Program-made: the position numbers and the translations under genes
The notes under the pieces: model-generated
Databases searched by the model: none
What the model was told of the DNA's origin: nothing
Seen by the model: the letters and a program-made list of their open reading frames with translations, nothing else
NCBI RefSeq assembly: GCF_025137375.1
Contig: NZ_CP073720.1
Span: forward strand, 1,698,501-1,762,500
DNA: 64,000 nucleotides
Reading direction: 5' to 3'
From: Dactylosporangium fulvum
GTDB taxonomy: Bacteria; Actinomycetota; Actinomycetes; Mycobacteriales; Micromonosporaceae
Shown here: positions 16,813 through 25,637 of the stretch, piece by piece
How positions within the stretch are numbered: the stretch's first letter is position 1
Layout of the letters: each line of letters opens with the position of its first letter

Positions 16813-18372
16813 ATGTCGGCATCGCCGACCCAGGCCGACCCGCCGATCGACGACGACGAGAAGCGGCTCGCCGAACTGGGCTACAAGCAGGAGCTCCGGC
16901 GCAAGTGGAGCGGGTTCTCCAACTTCGCCATCTCGTTCTCCATCATCTCGATTCTCGCGGGCTGCTTCACCACGTTCGGCCAGGCCTGGATGAACGGCGG
17001 GCCCGTCGCCATCTCGTGGGGCTGGCCGCTCATCTCGATCTTCATCCTGATCATCGGCTTCTGCATGTCCGAGCTCGTCTCGGCGTATCCGACGGCCGGC
17101 GGCATCTACTGGTGGGCCGCGAAGATGGGCAAGCCGGTCCACGGCTGGTTCACCGGCTGGCTCAACCTCGTCGGCCTGGTCGCGGTCACCGCCTCGGTCG
17201 ACTACGGTTGCGCGACCTTCCTCAGCCTGGTGCTCGACGCCTACAGCTCCTGGGACAGCACCAACCTGAAGCTGACCTTCCTGCTGTTCGTCATCATTCT
17301 CGCGGCGCACGTGGCCATCAACATCTTCGGCCACAGCATCATCGACGTGCTCCAGAACGTCTCGGTGTGGTGGCACGTCGTCGGTGCGGCCGCGGTCGTG
17401 CTGATCCTGGTGTTCGTTCCGGAGAAGCACCAGAGCCTCGAGTTCGTCTTCACCGAGCGGTTCAACAACTCCGGGTACTCCGACGCCACCTACTGGTTCC
17501 TCGTGCTGCCGTTCGGGTTCCTGCTCACGCAGTACACCATCACGGGTTTCGACGCCTGTGCCCACGTCTCGGAGGAGACCAAGGGCGCGTCGACGGCCGC
17601 GGCCAAGGGGCTGTGGCAGTCCATCTTCTACTCGGCGATCGGCGGCTGGATCCTGCTGCTGGCGTTCCTCTTCGCCGCGACCGACGTCGAGGCGATCACC
17701 AAGGCCAACGGGGCCTCGGGCGCCATCTTCGAGACCGCGCTGAGCGCCGGCTTCTTCAAGGCGGTCATCCTCATCTCCACGATCGGGCAGTTCTTCTGCG
17801 GCATGAGCTGCGTGACGAGCATGTCCCGGATGGCGTACGCCTTCAGCCGCGACCGCGCGGTGCCGGGCTGGCAGCTGTGGTCCAAGGTGGACCGCAACGG
17901 CACGCCGGTCAACGCCATCGTCGGCGCCGCGATCGCCGGTCTGGTCCTGACCCTGCCGGCCCTCTACACCAGCCCGACCGGCGCGCCGACCGCGTTCTAC
18001 GCCGTCGTCTCCGTGGCGGTCATCGGCCTCTACCTCGCGTTCCTCATCCCCATCTACCTGCGGCTGCGGATGGGTGACCGGTTCGTGCCCGGGCCGTGGA
18101 CGCTGGGCCGCAAGTACAAGGTGCTCGGCTGGATCGCCGTCATCGAGATCGCCGTGGTCTCGATCTACTTCATCATGCCCTTCACGCCGACCGCGATCCC
18201 CGGCAACGAGGGCTTCACGTGGACCGCGGTGAACTACGCGCCGATCGCCATCCTTGTTGTCATCGGCGGCGCCGCCCTCTGGTGGGTGACCTCGGCGCGG
18301 CACTGGTTCAAGGGCCCGATCCGGACGATCGACGAGGCCCTGGCGGAGGACACGGCCAAGGCCGCGGATTAG
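16813..18372 (+). CDS. APC-superfamily amino acid/amine permease
   Basis: A 519-residue secondary transporter with about 12 transmembrane helices. It is of the amino acid-polyamine-organocation type and closest in look to GABA or ethanolamine permeases (SELVSAYPTAGGIYWWAAKM in the family signature position; GFDACAHVSEET in helix 6). A charged N-terminal tail of about 35 residues precedes the first helix. The ATG at 16813 has GAGGAGG at 16801-16807, which overlaps the kinase stop; a GTG at 16807 falls inside that site and is rejected. It is the likely uptake system for the amine degraded by the downstream genes. A strong hairpin follows ten bases after its stop. Confidence 0.93.
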   Translation: MSASPTQADPPIDDDEKRLAELGYKQELRRKWSGFSNFAISFSIISILAGCFTTFGQAWMNGGPVAISWGWPLISIFILIIGFCMSELVSAYPTAGGIYWWAAKMGKPVHGWFTGWLNLVGLVAVTASVDYGCATFLSLVLDAYSSWDSTNLKLTFLLFVIILAAHVAINIFGHSIIDVLQNVSVWWHVVGAAAVVLILVFVPEKHQSLEFVFTERFNNSGYSDATYWFLVLPFGFLLTQYTITGFDACAHVSEETKGASTAAAKGLWQSIFYSAIGGWILLLAFLFAATDVEAITKANGASGAIFETALSAGFFKAVILISTIGQFFCGMSCVTSMSRMAYAFSRDRAVPGWQLWSKVDRNGTPVNAIVGAAIAGLVLTLPALYTSPTGAPTAFYAVVSVAVIGLYLAFLIPIYLRLRMGDRFVPGPWTLGRKYKVLGWIAVIEIAVVSIYFIMPFTPTAIPGNEGFTWTAVNYAPIAILVVIGGAALWWVTSARHWFKGPIRTIDEALAEDTAKAAD

Positions 18373-18381
18373 GGAATGATA

Positions 18382-18414
18382 GATGGTCCGGGCCGGGATC
18401 CGGCCCGGACCATC
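18382..18414. promoter_or_regulatory. 33-base perfect palindrome between permease and gntR
   Basis: Arms 18382-18396 (GATGGTCCGGGCCGG) and 18400-18414 are perfectly complementary over 15 bp around a three-base loop. The element starts ten bases after the permease stop and ends four bases before the GGGGAGGA ribosome binding site of gntR. It has no T-run. It could be an RNA hairpin that partly stops or processes the transcript, or a DNA operator for the GntR protein. Confidence 0.6.
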
Positions 18415-18429
18415 AGCTGGGGAGGACGG

Positions 18430-19170
18430 ATGCCGGTGGTTGCGGAGCCCCTCTCGGGCGTGCCGATGTGGCGGCCGGTGCGGGGCGGGAACGCGTTCGA
18501 GATCACCGTCGCCCGGCTCGCCCAGGCGATCCGCCTCGGGCTGGTGCCGGTGGGTGAGCGCCTGCCGCCGGAGCGGGAGCTGGCCGAGCGGCTCCAGGTG
18601 AGCCGCGTGACGCTGCGGGAGGCGATCGCCGCGCTGCGGGAGGCCGGGTTCCTGGAGTCGCGGCGGGGCCGGTCGGGCGGCACGTTTGTGGTGCGGTCGG
18701 CCGGGGACGCCACGCCGTCCCACGACCGGGACGCCGCTGAACTTGCCCGCGAGATGGGCGATGCGCTCCACGACGCCCTCGACTTCCGGCGGGTCCTGGA
18801 GCCCGGTGCGGCGGCGCTCGCCGCGACGCGCGCCCTGTCGGCGGCCGACCGGGCGCACCTGGTCGCCTGTCTCGCCGCGGCGCGCACCCGCGACCCGCTG
18901 ACCCGCCGGGTCAACGACTCCCGGCTGCACCTCGCGATCGCGTCGGCGAGCGGCTCGACGTCGGTCGCCGCGTCGATCGCCGACGTGCAGCTGCGCCTGG
19001 ACCGGCTGCTGGCCGCGATCCCGGTCCTGCGGCGCAACCTCGACCACTCCGACGCGCAGCACGAGCGGGTCGTCGAGGCGATCCTGGCCGGTGACCCGGC
19101 GGTGGCCAGGGCCGAGATGGAAGAGCACTGCGACGCCACCGCGGCGTTGTTGCGCGGCCTGCTGGGTTGA
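18430..19170 (+). CDS. GntR-family regulator, FadR subfamily
   Basis: A 246-residue regulator. The N-terminal winged helix-turn-helix spans about residues 20-85 (ERLPPERELAERLQVSRVTL, REAIAALREAGFLESRRGRS). The C-terminal FCD ligand-binding domain shows DFRRVLEPGAAALAA and the helix NDSRLHLAIASASGS, which carries the metal/ligand-binding residues of FCD proteins. The ATG at 18430 has GGGAGGA upstream. It sits inside the amine-catabolism run, between the permease and the gamma-glutamyl ligase. It therefore most likely represses these genes until the amine or a gamma-glutamyl intermediate binds. Confidence 0.93.
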   Translation: MPVVAEPLSGVPMWRPVRGGNAFEITVARLAQAIRLGLVPVGERLPPERELAERLQVSRVTLREAIAALREAGFLESRRGRSGGTFVVRSAGDATPSHDRDAAELAREMGDALHDALDFRRVLEPGAAALAATRALSAADRAHLVACLAAARTRDPLTRRVNDSRLHLAIASASGSTSVAASIADVQLRLDRLLAAIPVLRRNLDHSDAQHERVVEAILAGDPAVARAEMEEHCDATAALLRGLLG

Positions 19171-19206
19171 GTTTATGGTTTGTTACTAGACCTTTAGGGG
19201 TGGCCG

Positions 19207-20532
19207 ATGTTGACCGTCGAGCAGCTGCGCGTCGCCGTCGACGAGGGTGGGATCGACACCGTCGTCGTGGCGATCACCGACATGCAGGGACGGCTGCAGG
19301 GCAAACGGTTCCACGCGTGCCACTTCCTCGACGAGGTCGTCGCACACGGCACCGAGGGCTGCAATTACCTGCTCGCCGTCGACGTCGAGATGAACACCGT
19401 CGACGGTTACGAGATGTCCTCCTGGGCGCGCGGTTACGGCGACTTCGCGATGATCCCCGACTTCACGACGCTGCGGCGCATCCCGTGGCAGCCGGGCACC
19501 GCGCTGGTCCTGGCCGACCTGCGCTGGCTCGACGGCGAGGCGCCGGTCGCCGCCTCGCCCCGGCAGATCCTCCAGGCGCAGCTCGCCCGGCTGGCCGAGG
19601 CCGGGTACACGGCCTATACCGGCACCGAGCTCGAGTTTGTCGTCTACCGCAACACCTACGAGGACGCCTACCGGCGCGGGTATCGCGACCTGACACCCGC
19701 CAACGTCTTCAACGCCGACTACTCGCTGCTCCAGACTGCGCGCATCGAGCCGCTGCTGCGGCGGATCCGCAACGACATGGCGGGTGCCGGCCTGGTGCCG
19801 GAGAGCGCGAAGGGCGAGTGCAACCTGGGCCAGCACGAGATCGCGTTCCGATACGACGAGGCGCTGCGCAACGCCGACGGCCACACGCTCTACAAGAACG
19901 GGGCGAAGGAGATCGCCGCCCTGGAGGGCGTGTCCATCACGTTCATGGCCAAGCCGAACGCGCGGGAGGGCAACTCCTGCCACGTCCACTTCTCGCTGCG
20001 CGGCGCCGACGGCCCGGTCGGTGACGAGGTCTTCCACCACGCGATGGCCGGGCTGCTCGCCACGATGCGCGAGTTCACGCTCTTCTACGCCCCGAACATC
20101 AACTCCTACAAGCGGTACCAGTCCGGTTCGTTCGCGCCGACCGCGGTGCGCTGGGGCGACGACAACCGCACCTGCTCGCTGCGGGTCGTCGGCCACGGCG
20201 CGGCACGCCGGGTGGAGAACCGGGTGCCCGGGGCAGACGTCAACCCGTATCTCGCGATCGCCGCGATGACCGCCGGCGCCCTCCACGGCATCCGCAACGA
20301 GCTGCCGCTCGAGGACATCTGCACCGGCAACGCCTACGAGGACGCCACCGCGCCGCGCGTGCCGTCGACCCTGCGCGATGCGCTGGACCTGTGGGAGTCG
20401 AGCGACCTGGCCAAGGAGGCGTTCGGCGCCGACGTGGTGGCGCACTACGCCAACAACGCCCGCGTCGAGCTGGCGGCGTTCGAGGCGGCGGTGACGGACT
20501 GGGAGTTGATGCGCGGCTTCGAGCGCCTGTGA
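19207..20532 (+). CDS. Glutamine synthetase-like gamma-glutamyl-amine ligase (GlnA3/GlnA4/PuuA type)
   Basis: A 441-residue GS-fold ligase that would join the gamma-carboxyl of glutamate to an amine using ATP. Metal-site motifs are GTELEFVVYR, AKGECNLGQHEI and GNSCHVHFSL, with RRVENRVPGADVNPYLAIAA as the C-terminal glutamate/phosphate-binding stretch. The adenylylation loop Tyr of GlnA-I is absent. Homologues in Streptomyces (GlnA3 for polyamines, GlnA4 for ethanolamine) and E. coli PuuA open gamma-glutamylation routes. Neighbouring aldehyde dehydrogenase, amidases and permease support that role over nitrogen assimilation. The substrate, polyamine or ethanolamine-like, cannot be fixed from sequence. 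AGGGGTGG precedes the ATG, and the 36-bp gap after gntR is strikingly AT-rich for this genome. Confidence 0.9.
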   Translation: MLTVEQLRVAVDEGGIDTVVVAITDMQGRLQGKRFHACHFLDEVVAHGTEGCNYLLAVDVEMNTVDGYEMSSWARGYGDFAMIPDFTTLRRIPWQPGTALVLADLRWLDGEAPVAASPRQILQAQLARLAEAGYTAYTGTELEFVVYRNTYEDAYRRGYRDLTPANVFNADYSLLQTARIEPLLRRIRNDMAGAGLVPESAKGECNLGQHEIAFRYDEALRNADGHTLYKNGAKEIAALEGVSITFMAKPNAREGNSCHVHFSLRGADGPVGDEVFHHAMAGLLATMREFTLFYAPNINSYKRYQSGSFAPTAVRWGDDNRTCSLRVVGHGAARRVENRVPGADVNPYLAIAAMTAGALHGIRNELPLEDICTGNAYEDATAPRVPSTLRDALDLWESSDLAKEAFGADVVAHYANNARVELAAFEAAVTDWELMRGFERL

Positions 20533-20597
20533 CACCGCCAGCGCGTTGATCTTGCGGTTGTGGTGGCGACAAAAGAGTAGGAATGGCAGGGGAGCAC

Positions 20598-21953
20598 ATG
20601 CATGACGTCATCTCGCCGGTGACCGAGGAAGTGGTCGCCACGGTGCCGTCGGCCACGGTCGAGGACACCGACGCGGCCGTAGCCCGGGCGCACCGGGCGT
20701 TCGAGACCTGGCGGGCCGTGTCGCCCGGCGACCGCGCGCGGCTGCTGCGCCGCTTCGCGGCCGTCGTCGACCAGCACAACGAGGAGCTCGCCCAGCTGGA
20801 GGTCCGCAACTCCGGCCACACCATCGGCAACGCCCGCTGGGAGGCCGGCAACGTCCGTGACGTCCTCGACTATTCCGCGGGCGCTCCGGAGCGGCTCAGC
20901 GGCCGGCAGATCCCCGTCGCGGGCGGCATCGACGTCACCTTCTACGAGCCGCTCGGCGTCGTCGGCATCATCGTCCCCTGGAACTTCCCGATGCCGATCG
21001 CCGGCTGGGGCTTCGCGCCCGCGCTCGCGGCCGGCAACACCGTCGTGCTCAAGCCCGCCGAGCTCACCCCGCTGACCGCCATCCGCCTCGGCGAGCTGGC
21101 CCTGGAGGCCGGCCTGCCGGAAGGGGTTCTGACGGTCGTGCCCGGCAAGGGATCCGTCGTGGGTGAGCGCTTCGTCACCCATCCGCTGGTCCGCAAGGTG
21201 TGCTTCACCGGGTCGACCGAGGTCGGCAAGCGCATCATGGCCGGCTGCGCCGACCAGGTGAAGCGGGTGACGCTGGAGCTGGGCGGCAAGAGCGCCAACA
21301 TCGTGTTCGCCGACGCCGACCTCGCCCGGGCCGCCGCGGCCGCGCCCGGCGCGGTCTTCGACAACGCCGGCCAGGACTGCTGCGCCCGCTCCCGCCTGCT
21401 GGTCCAGGCGAGCGCCTACGACGAGTTCATGGGCCTGCTGGAGCAGTCGGTGAAGGCGTTCCGCTGCGAGGATCCGGCGCTGGAGAGCGCGCAGATGGGG
21501 CCGCTCATCTCCGCCGGGCAGCGCGCCTCGGTCGCATCCTATGTGGACGACGACGCCGTGCTGTTCCGCGGCACCGCGCCCGGCGGCGCCGGCTACTGGA
21601 TGCCGCCGACCGTCCTGGGTGCGCGGTCCACGGAGGACCGGCACTGGCGGGAGGAGATCTTCGGGCCGGTGCTGTCCGTGCTGCGCTTCGACGACGAGGC
21701 CGACGCGATCCGGATGGCCAACGACACCGAATACGGGCTGTCGGGCTCGATCTGGACCCGCGACCTGGGCCGCGGCATCCGCGTCGCCCGCGGCGTCGAG
21801 TCGGGCACCCTCAGCGTCAACTCCAACTCCTCGGTGCGCTACTGGACCCCCTTCGGCGGGGTCAAGCAGAGCGGCCTGGGTCGCGAGCTCGGCCCGGACG
21901 CGGTCGCCGCGTTCTGCGAGGTCAAGAACGTCTACTTCAGCACGGAGGCATAG
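20598..21953 (+). CDS. NAD(P)-dependent aldehyde dehydrogenase (PuuC/BetB-like)
   Basis: A 451-residue ALDH. The catalytic region shows LELGGKSANIVF (general-base Glu) and NAGQDCCARSRL (nucleophile Cys), in the form seen in betaine- and aminoaldehyde dehydrogenases. The cofactor motif is FTGSTEVGKRI and the substrate-loop motif is VVGIIVPWNFPM. In a gamma-glutamylation route it would oxidise the gamma-glutamyl-aminoaldehyde to the acid. The ATG at 20598 is preceded by AGGGGAG; an in-frame ATG at 20583 adds five residues and is an alternative. The next gene starts directly after its stop. Confidence 0.93.
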   Translation: MHDVISPVTEEVVATVPSATVEDTDAAVARAHRAFETWRAVSPGDRARLLRRFAAVVDQHNEELAQLEVRNSGHTIGNARWEAGNVRDVLDYSAGAPERLSGRQIPVAGGIDVTFYEPLGVVGIIVPWNFPMPIAGWGFAPALAAGNTVVLKPAELTPLTAIRLGELALEAGLPEGVLTVVPGKGSVVGERFVTHPLVRKVCFTGSTEVGKRIMAGCADQVKRVTLELGGKSANIVFADADLARAAAAAPGAVFDNAGQDCCARSRLLVQASAYDEFMGLLEQSVKAFRCEDPALESAQMGPLISAGQRASVASYVDDDAVLFRGTAPGGAGYWMPPTVLGARSTEDRHWREEIFGPVLSVLRFDDEADAIRMANDTEYGLSGSIWTRDLGRGIRVARGVESGTLSVNSNSSVRYWTPFGGVKQSGLGRELGPDAVAAFCEVKNVYFSTEA

Positions 21954-22721
21954 GTGCAGGCACGTCTGCAGGACCGCGTCGCGGTCATCACCGGCGCCGG
22001 CAGCGGCATCGGGCTCGCCACCGCCCGCCGGTTCGCGTCGGAGGGCGCGAAGGTCGTCGCGGTCGATATCGACGCCGACGCCGGCAGGGCGGCCGCCGAG
22101 GAGGTCGGCGGCGAGTTCGTCGCCGCCGACGTGGCCGACGAGGAGGCCGTGAAGGCGCTGTTCGACGGCGTCGTGGAGCGCCACGGCCGGCTCGACGTCG
22201 CGTTCAACAACGCCGGCATCTCCCCGCCCGACGACGACTCCATCCTGGAGACCGGTGTCGAGGCGTGGGAACGCGTGCTCAAGGTCAACACCACGAGCGT
22301 GTACTACTGCTGCAAGTACGCCATCCCGCACATGCTGGCGCAAGGCAAGGGCTCGATCATCAACACGGCCAGCTTCGTGGCCCTGATGGGCGCGGCGACG
22401 TCGCAGATCGCCTACACCGCCAGCAAGGGCGCCGTGCTGTCGATGACCCGTGAGCTCGGTGTCCAGTTCGCCCGTCAGGGCATCCGGGTCAACGCGCTGT
22501 GCCCCGGCCCGATCGCCACCCCGCTGCTGCTGGAGCTGTTCGCCAAGGACGCGGAGCGCGCGGCCCGCCGGCTGGTGCACGTGCCGATGGGGCGCTTCGG
22601 CACGCCCGAGGAGATCGCCGGTGCCGTGGCGTTCCTCGCCAGCGACGACGCCTCGTTCATCACCGCCTCGACCTTCCTCGTCGACGGCGGCATCACCGGC
22701 GCCTACGTGACCCCGCTGTGA
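21954..22721 (+). CDS. Short-chain dehydrogenase/reductase
   Basis: A 255-residue classical SDR. It shows TGAGSGIG, FNNAGI, catalytic Ser in NTASFVALMG, and YTASKGAVL with the Tyr and Lys; it ends with FLVDGGITGAYVTPL. The GTG start abuts the aldehyde dehydrogenase stop, and its own stop overlaps the next start (GTGA). It is therefore tightly co-translated with the amine-catabolism enzymes. It could oxidise an alcohol formed from a hydroxylated amine or act on a gamma-glutamyl alcohol intermediate. E. coli puu has no such gene, so this marks a variation on that pathway. Confidence 0.9.
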   Translation: MQARLQDRVAVITGAGSGIGLATARRFASEGAKVVAVDIDADAGRAAAEEVGGEFVAADVADEEAVKALFDGVVERHGRLDVAFNNAGISPPDDDSILETGVEAWERVLKVNTTSVYYCCKYAIPHMLAQGKGSIINTASFVALMGAATSQIAYTASKGAVLSMTRELGVQFARQGIRVNALCPGPIATPLLLELFAKDAERAARRLVHVPMGRFGTPEEIAGAVAFLASDDASFITASTFLVDGGITGAYVTPL

Positions 22722-23401
22722 GGCCGCTGATCGGGATCACGGCCTATGCCGAGCCGGCGCGATGGGGCGTCTGGGACACCCGGGCGGTGTTGATTCCCGA
22801 GTCGTACGTGCGGATGGTGCGCGAAGCCGGCGCCCGCCCGGTGGTCCTGCCGCCCGACGCCGGTGACGACGCCGCCGAGCTGGTCCGCCGGCTCGACGGG
22901 CTGGTCCTGGCCGGCGGCGCCGACATCACGCCGGAGCGCTACGGCGCCGAGGCGCACCCGACGACGACGACCCGCCCCGACCGCGACGCCGGCGAGCTGG
23001 CCGTCCTGCACGCCGCGCTCGACGCCGACCTGCCGCTGCTCGGCGTCTGCCGCGGCATGGAACTGCTGGCGGTCGCCTACGGCGGGACGCTGCACCAGCA
23101 CCTGCCGGACCTGCTGGGCAACGCCCGGCACCAGCCGGCCCCGGGCGTCTACGGTGCCCACCCGGCCCGCTTCGCGCCCGGCTCCAGGGCGGAGGCCGTC
23201 TTCGGCCCGGCGGCACAGGTGAACTCGTACCACCACCAGGCGGTCGACACGCCCGGCACGCTGACGGTCACCGGCTGGGCCGACGACGACGTGGTCGAGG
23301 CCGTCGAGGATCCCGCACGCCGGTTTGTGCTCGGCGTCCAGTGGCACCCCGAGGAGGCGAGTGATGTGCGCCCCTTCGTGGCGCTCGTCACCGCGGTCTG
23401 A
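22718..23401 (+). CDS. Gamma-glutamyl-gamma-aminobutyrate hydrolase-like class I amidase (PuuD type), copy 1
   Basis: A 227-residue class I glutamine-amidotransferase-fold hydrolase that would release glutamate from a gamma-glutamyl acid. The nucleophile elbow is LLGVCRGMELL, and the His-Glu pair is in VQWHPEEAS. The N-terminus RPLIGITAYAEPARW is typical of the PuuD group. The GTG at 22718 overlaps the SDR stop by four bases. It is the last step of the proposed glutamylation route. A second, similar enzyme follows 109 bp later. Confidence 0.92.
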   Translation: MRPLIGITAYAEPARWGVWDTRAVLIPESYVRMVREAGARPVVLPPDAGDDAAELVRRLDGLVLAGGADITPERYGAEAHPTTTTRPDRDAGELAVLHAALDADLPLLGVCRGMELLAVAYGGTLHQHLPDLLGNARHQPAPGVYGAHPARFAPGSRAEAVFGPAAQVNSYHHQAVDTPGTLTVTGWADDDVVEAVEDPARRFVLGVQWHPEEASDVRPFVALVTAV

Positions 23402-23510
23402 GTTGGTTGGGAGGATGCGGATCGGGTTCGGGCTGCCGGCTGGGCGGAGGTCGAGTTCGTCGCCATGGGCATCCTCCACAACCTTGCCCCGGTGGGACTA
23501 AGTTGAGGGT

Positions 23511-24230
23511 ATGGCGCGACCGGTCATCGGGCTCACGACCTATGCCGAGGAGACCCGATTCGGGCTCAACGACACGTTCTCCGCGGTGCTGCCGCTGTCG
23601 TACGTCCACGCGGTGCACTCCTCCGGCGGCCGCGCGGTCCTGGTGACCCCGGACGATCCCGACGTCGACGTGCTCGACGGCCTCGACGGGATCGTGTTCA
23701 CCGGCGGCTCCGACGTGAACCCGGACCTGTTCGGCGAGCCGCCCCACCCGACCACCAAGGTGAAGCCCGAGCGCGACGCCGCAGAGCTGCTGCTGATGCG
23801 CGCGGCCCTCGACGCCGACCTGCCCCTCTTCGGCATCTGCCGCGGCATGCAGCTGATGTGCGTGGCCTACGGCGGGCGGCTCCACCAGCACCTTCCCGAC
23901 GTGCTGGGCCACCACAACCACCGGCCGGTGAGCGGCCCGAAGTTCGGCGAGCATCCGGTCCGCCTCGCGCCGGGGTCGAAAGCGGCAGCGGTGCTCGGTG
24001 CGGCCGTCGAGGTCAACTCCTTCCACCACCAGGGCATCGCCGACCCGGGCAAGCTGACGCCCACCGGCTGGTGCCCGGAGGACGACCTCATCGAGGTGGT
24101 CGAGGATCCGGCCAAGACGTTCACGATCGGCGTGCAGTGGCACCCGGAGGACACGACCGACTTCCGGTTGTTCGTGGCCTTCATCGAGGCCGCACGCACC
24201 TATCGACACAACGTAGCCCTACGGCCATAA
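23511..24230 (+). CDS. Gamma-glutamyl-gamma-aminobutyrate hydrolase-like class I amidase (PuuD type), copy 2
   Basis: A 239-residue paralogue of the preceding gene. It has the same layout: PVIGLTTYAEETRFG at the N-terminus, nucleophile Cys in FGICRGMQLM, and His-Glu in VQWHPEDTT. Unlike copy 1 it is not translationally coupled. TAAGTT at 23499-23504 ends six bases before the ATG, pointing to its own leaderless promoter. The two copies may act on different gamma-glutamyl products or be expressed at different times. The spacer 23402-23510 holds nothing else recognised. Confidence 0.92.
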   Translation: MARPVIGLTTYAEETRFGLNDTFSAVLPLSYVHAVHSSGGRAVLVTPDDPDVDVLDGLDGIVFTGGSDVNPDLFGEPPHPTTKVKPERDAAELLLMRAALDADLPLFGICRGMQLMCVAYGGRLHQHLPDVLGHHNHRPVSGPKFGEHPVRLAPGSKAAAVLGAAVEVNSFHHQGIADPGKLTPTGWCPEDDLIEVVEDPAKTFTIGVQWHPEDTTDFRLFVAFIEAARTYRHNVALRP

Positions 24231-24476
24231 CTTCGGTCCTGGTCGTGCAGTGCGGACGGTTGCCGAGGCCGGGTGGCACGACGCCACGGCGATCGAGGCG
24301 CGGCGGCAGCGGCAGACCTGGAACCGCGCGCATCGGCTGACCGGCACGTCGGGGTTCACGCGGGACGGCAGGCGCGGGGAGCTGCGCATCAGCGCGCTAC
24401 GGCCGGCTCATCCCTTACCGGGCGGTTCAACCGGGTGGCGGGCACAGGAGGTACCACATCCGGCTCTTGATCTTTG

Positions 24477-24662
24477 TCAGGATGCGGCCTCGTCCGAGGT
24501 GCGGTGCTCGATACGCAGGTCAGGCGTGGTCTCGCGGTATTTCTCGCGGTCGTCGGAGTCGCGCAGGAGGGCCTCAGCCTGCGCCTTCGGGTCGTCGCTG
24601 CCCGCCGCCAGCTCCTCTGGCAGGAGGGCGGCCCGGTCGTGCACTCGCTCGTCGTCGATCAT
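24477..24662 (-). CDS. Small acidic hypothetical protein (61 aa)
   Basis: A 61-residue, highly charged, hydrophilic protein ([19 protein letters not shown] early, then [18 protein letters not shown]). It has no membrane segment or cysteine. Low hydrophobicity, regular codon use and a sensible start (ATG at 24662) mark it as more gene-like than the overlapping plus-strand ORFs. I recall similar small proteins in actinobacteria but cannot assign a function. It is divergent from map. The adjoining stretch 24231-24476 holds no feature I can support. Confidence 0.55.
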   Translation of the reverse strand: MIDDERVHDRAALLPEELAAGSDDPKAQAEALLRDSDDREKYRETTPDLRIEHRTSDEAAS

Positions 24663-24715
24663 GCCGACCGGGTTACCCAGACCGCGCCCCGTTGATGCGC
24701 GTTAGGCTTTTCGGC

Positions 24716-25573
24716 ATGACCGTCCGCGCACCACTCGCCCCTGGCACGCAGACTCCCTGGCGCCAGGTCCCCGGCAACATCGCGCGCCCCGAATACGTCG
24801 GCAAGCGCGCACCCAAGAAGCATCGCGGATCCGACGTGCAGTCGCCGGAGATCATCGAGAGGATGCGCGTCGCCTCCCGCCTCGCCGCCCAGGCGACCGA
24901 GCTGGCCGGCGAGCACGCCAAGCCGGGCGTCACCACGGACGAGATCGACCGCGTCGTGCACGAGTTCCTGTGCGACCACGGGGCCTACCCGTCGACGCTG
25001 GGCTACAAGGGCTTCCCGAAGTCGTGCTGCACCTCGCTCAACGAGGTCATCTGCCACGGCATCCCGGACTCGACGGTGATCCAGGACGGCGACATCCTCA
25101 ACGTCGACGTGACCGCCTTCATCGGCGGGGTCCACGGCGACACCAACCAGACGTTCTGCGTCGGTGACGTCTCCGAGGAGGCCCGCCTGCTCGTCGAGCG
25201 CACCCGTGAGGCGATGATGCGCGGCATCCGCGCCGTTGCGCCCGGGCGTCCGCTCAACGCCATCGGCCGGGTCATCGAGGCGTATGCGAAGCGGTTCCAG
25301 TACGGCGTCGTGCGCGACTTCACCGGCCACGGCATCAACGAGGTGTTCCACACCGGGCTCTACGTGCCGCACTACGACAACCCGCGGCTCACGACGATCA
25401 TGGAGCCGGGCATGACGTTCACCATCGAGCCGATGATCACGCTCGGCACGCACGAATACGACATCTGGAAAGACGGCTGGACCGTGGTCACCAAGGACCG
25501 CAAGTGGACGGCGCAGTTCGAGCACACCATCGTCGTGACCGAGGACGGCTACGAGATCCTGACCCTGCCGTGA
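24716..25573 (+). CDS. map: Methionine aminopeptidase, type I (with N-terminal extension)
   Basis: Removes the initiator methionine from nascent proteins; a pita-bread metalloprotease of 285 residues. The metal ligands are visible in [11 protein letters not shown] and HGDTNQTF (two Asp), [10 protein letters not shown] (His), FTIEPMI (Glu) and FEHTIVV (Glu). An approximately 40-residue proline-containing N-terminal extension ([16 protein letters not shown]) is typical of the ribosome-binding MetAP1c form of actinobacteria. The ATG at 24716 has no ribosome binding site, but TAGGCT at 24703-24708 ends seven bases before it, so the gene is probably transcribed leaderless. Confidence 0.96.
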   Translation: MTVRAPLAPGTQTPWRQVPGNIARPEYVGKRAPKKHRGSDVQSPEIIERMRVASRLAAQATELAGEHAKPGVTTDEIDRVVHEFLCDHGAYPSTLGYKGFPKSCCTSLNEVICHGIPDSTVIQDGDILNVDVTAFIGGVHGDTNQTFCVGDVSEEARLLVERTREAMMRGIRAVAPGRPLNAIGRVIEAYAKRFQYGVVRDFTGHGINEVFHTGLYVPHYDNPRLTTIMEPGMTFTIEPMITLGTHEYDIWKDGWTVVTKDRKWTAQFEHTIVVTEDGYEILTLP

Positions 25574-25637
25574 GTGGTGCGGAGCGGAGCCATGGGCTCA
25601 GGCTGGGCTCGTGCTGCCGGAGCGAGGCGGAGACGGC

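Noticed and set aside
13242..24230. Natural-product biosynthetic cluster
   Set aside because: SDRs, a kinase and an aldehyde dehydrogenase are present, but no synthase, and the set fits amine catabolism better.
24410..24460. T-arm-like GGTTCAACC suggesting a tRNA gene
   Set aside because: No acceptor, D or anticodon stem can be built around it.
24250..24705. Plus-strand 151-codon ORF between PuuD copy 2 and map
   Set aside because: It is antisense to the more gene-like 61-residue minus-strand ORF and has no ribosome binding site or recognisable domain. The first 60 codons remain unexplained.
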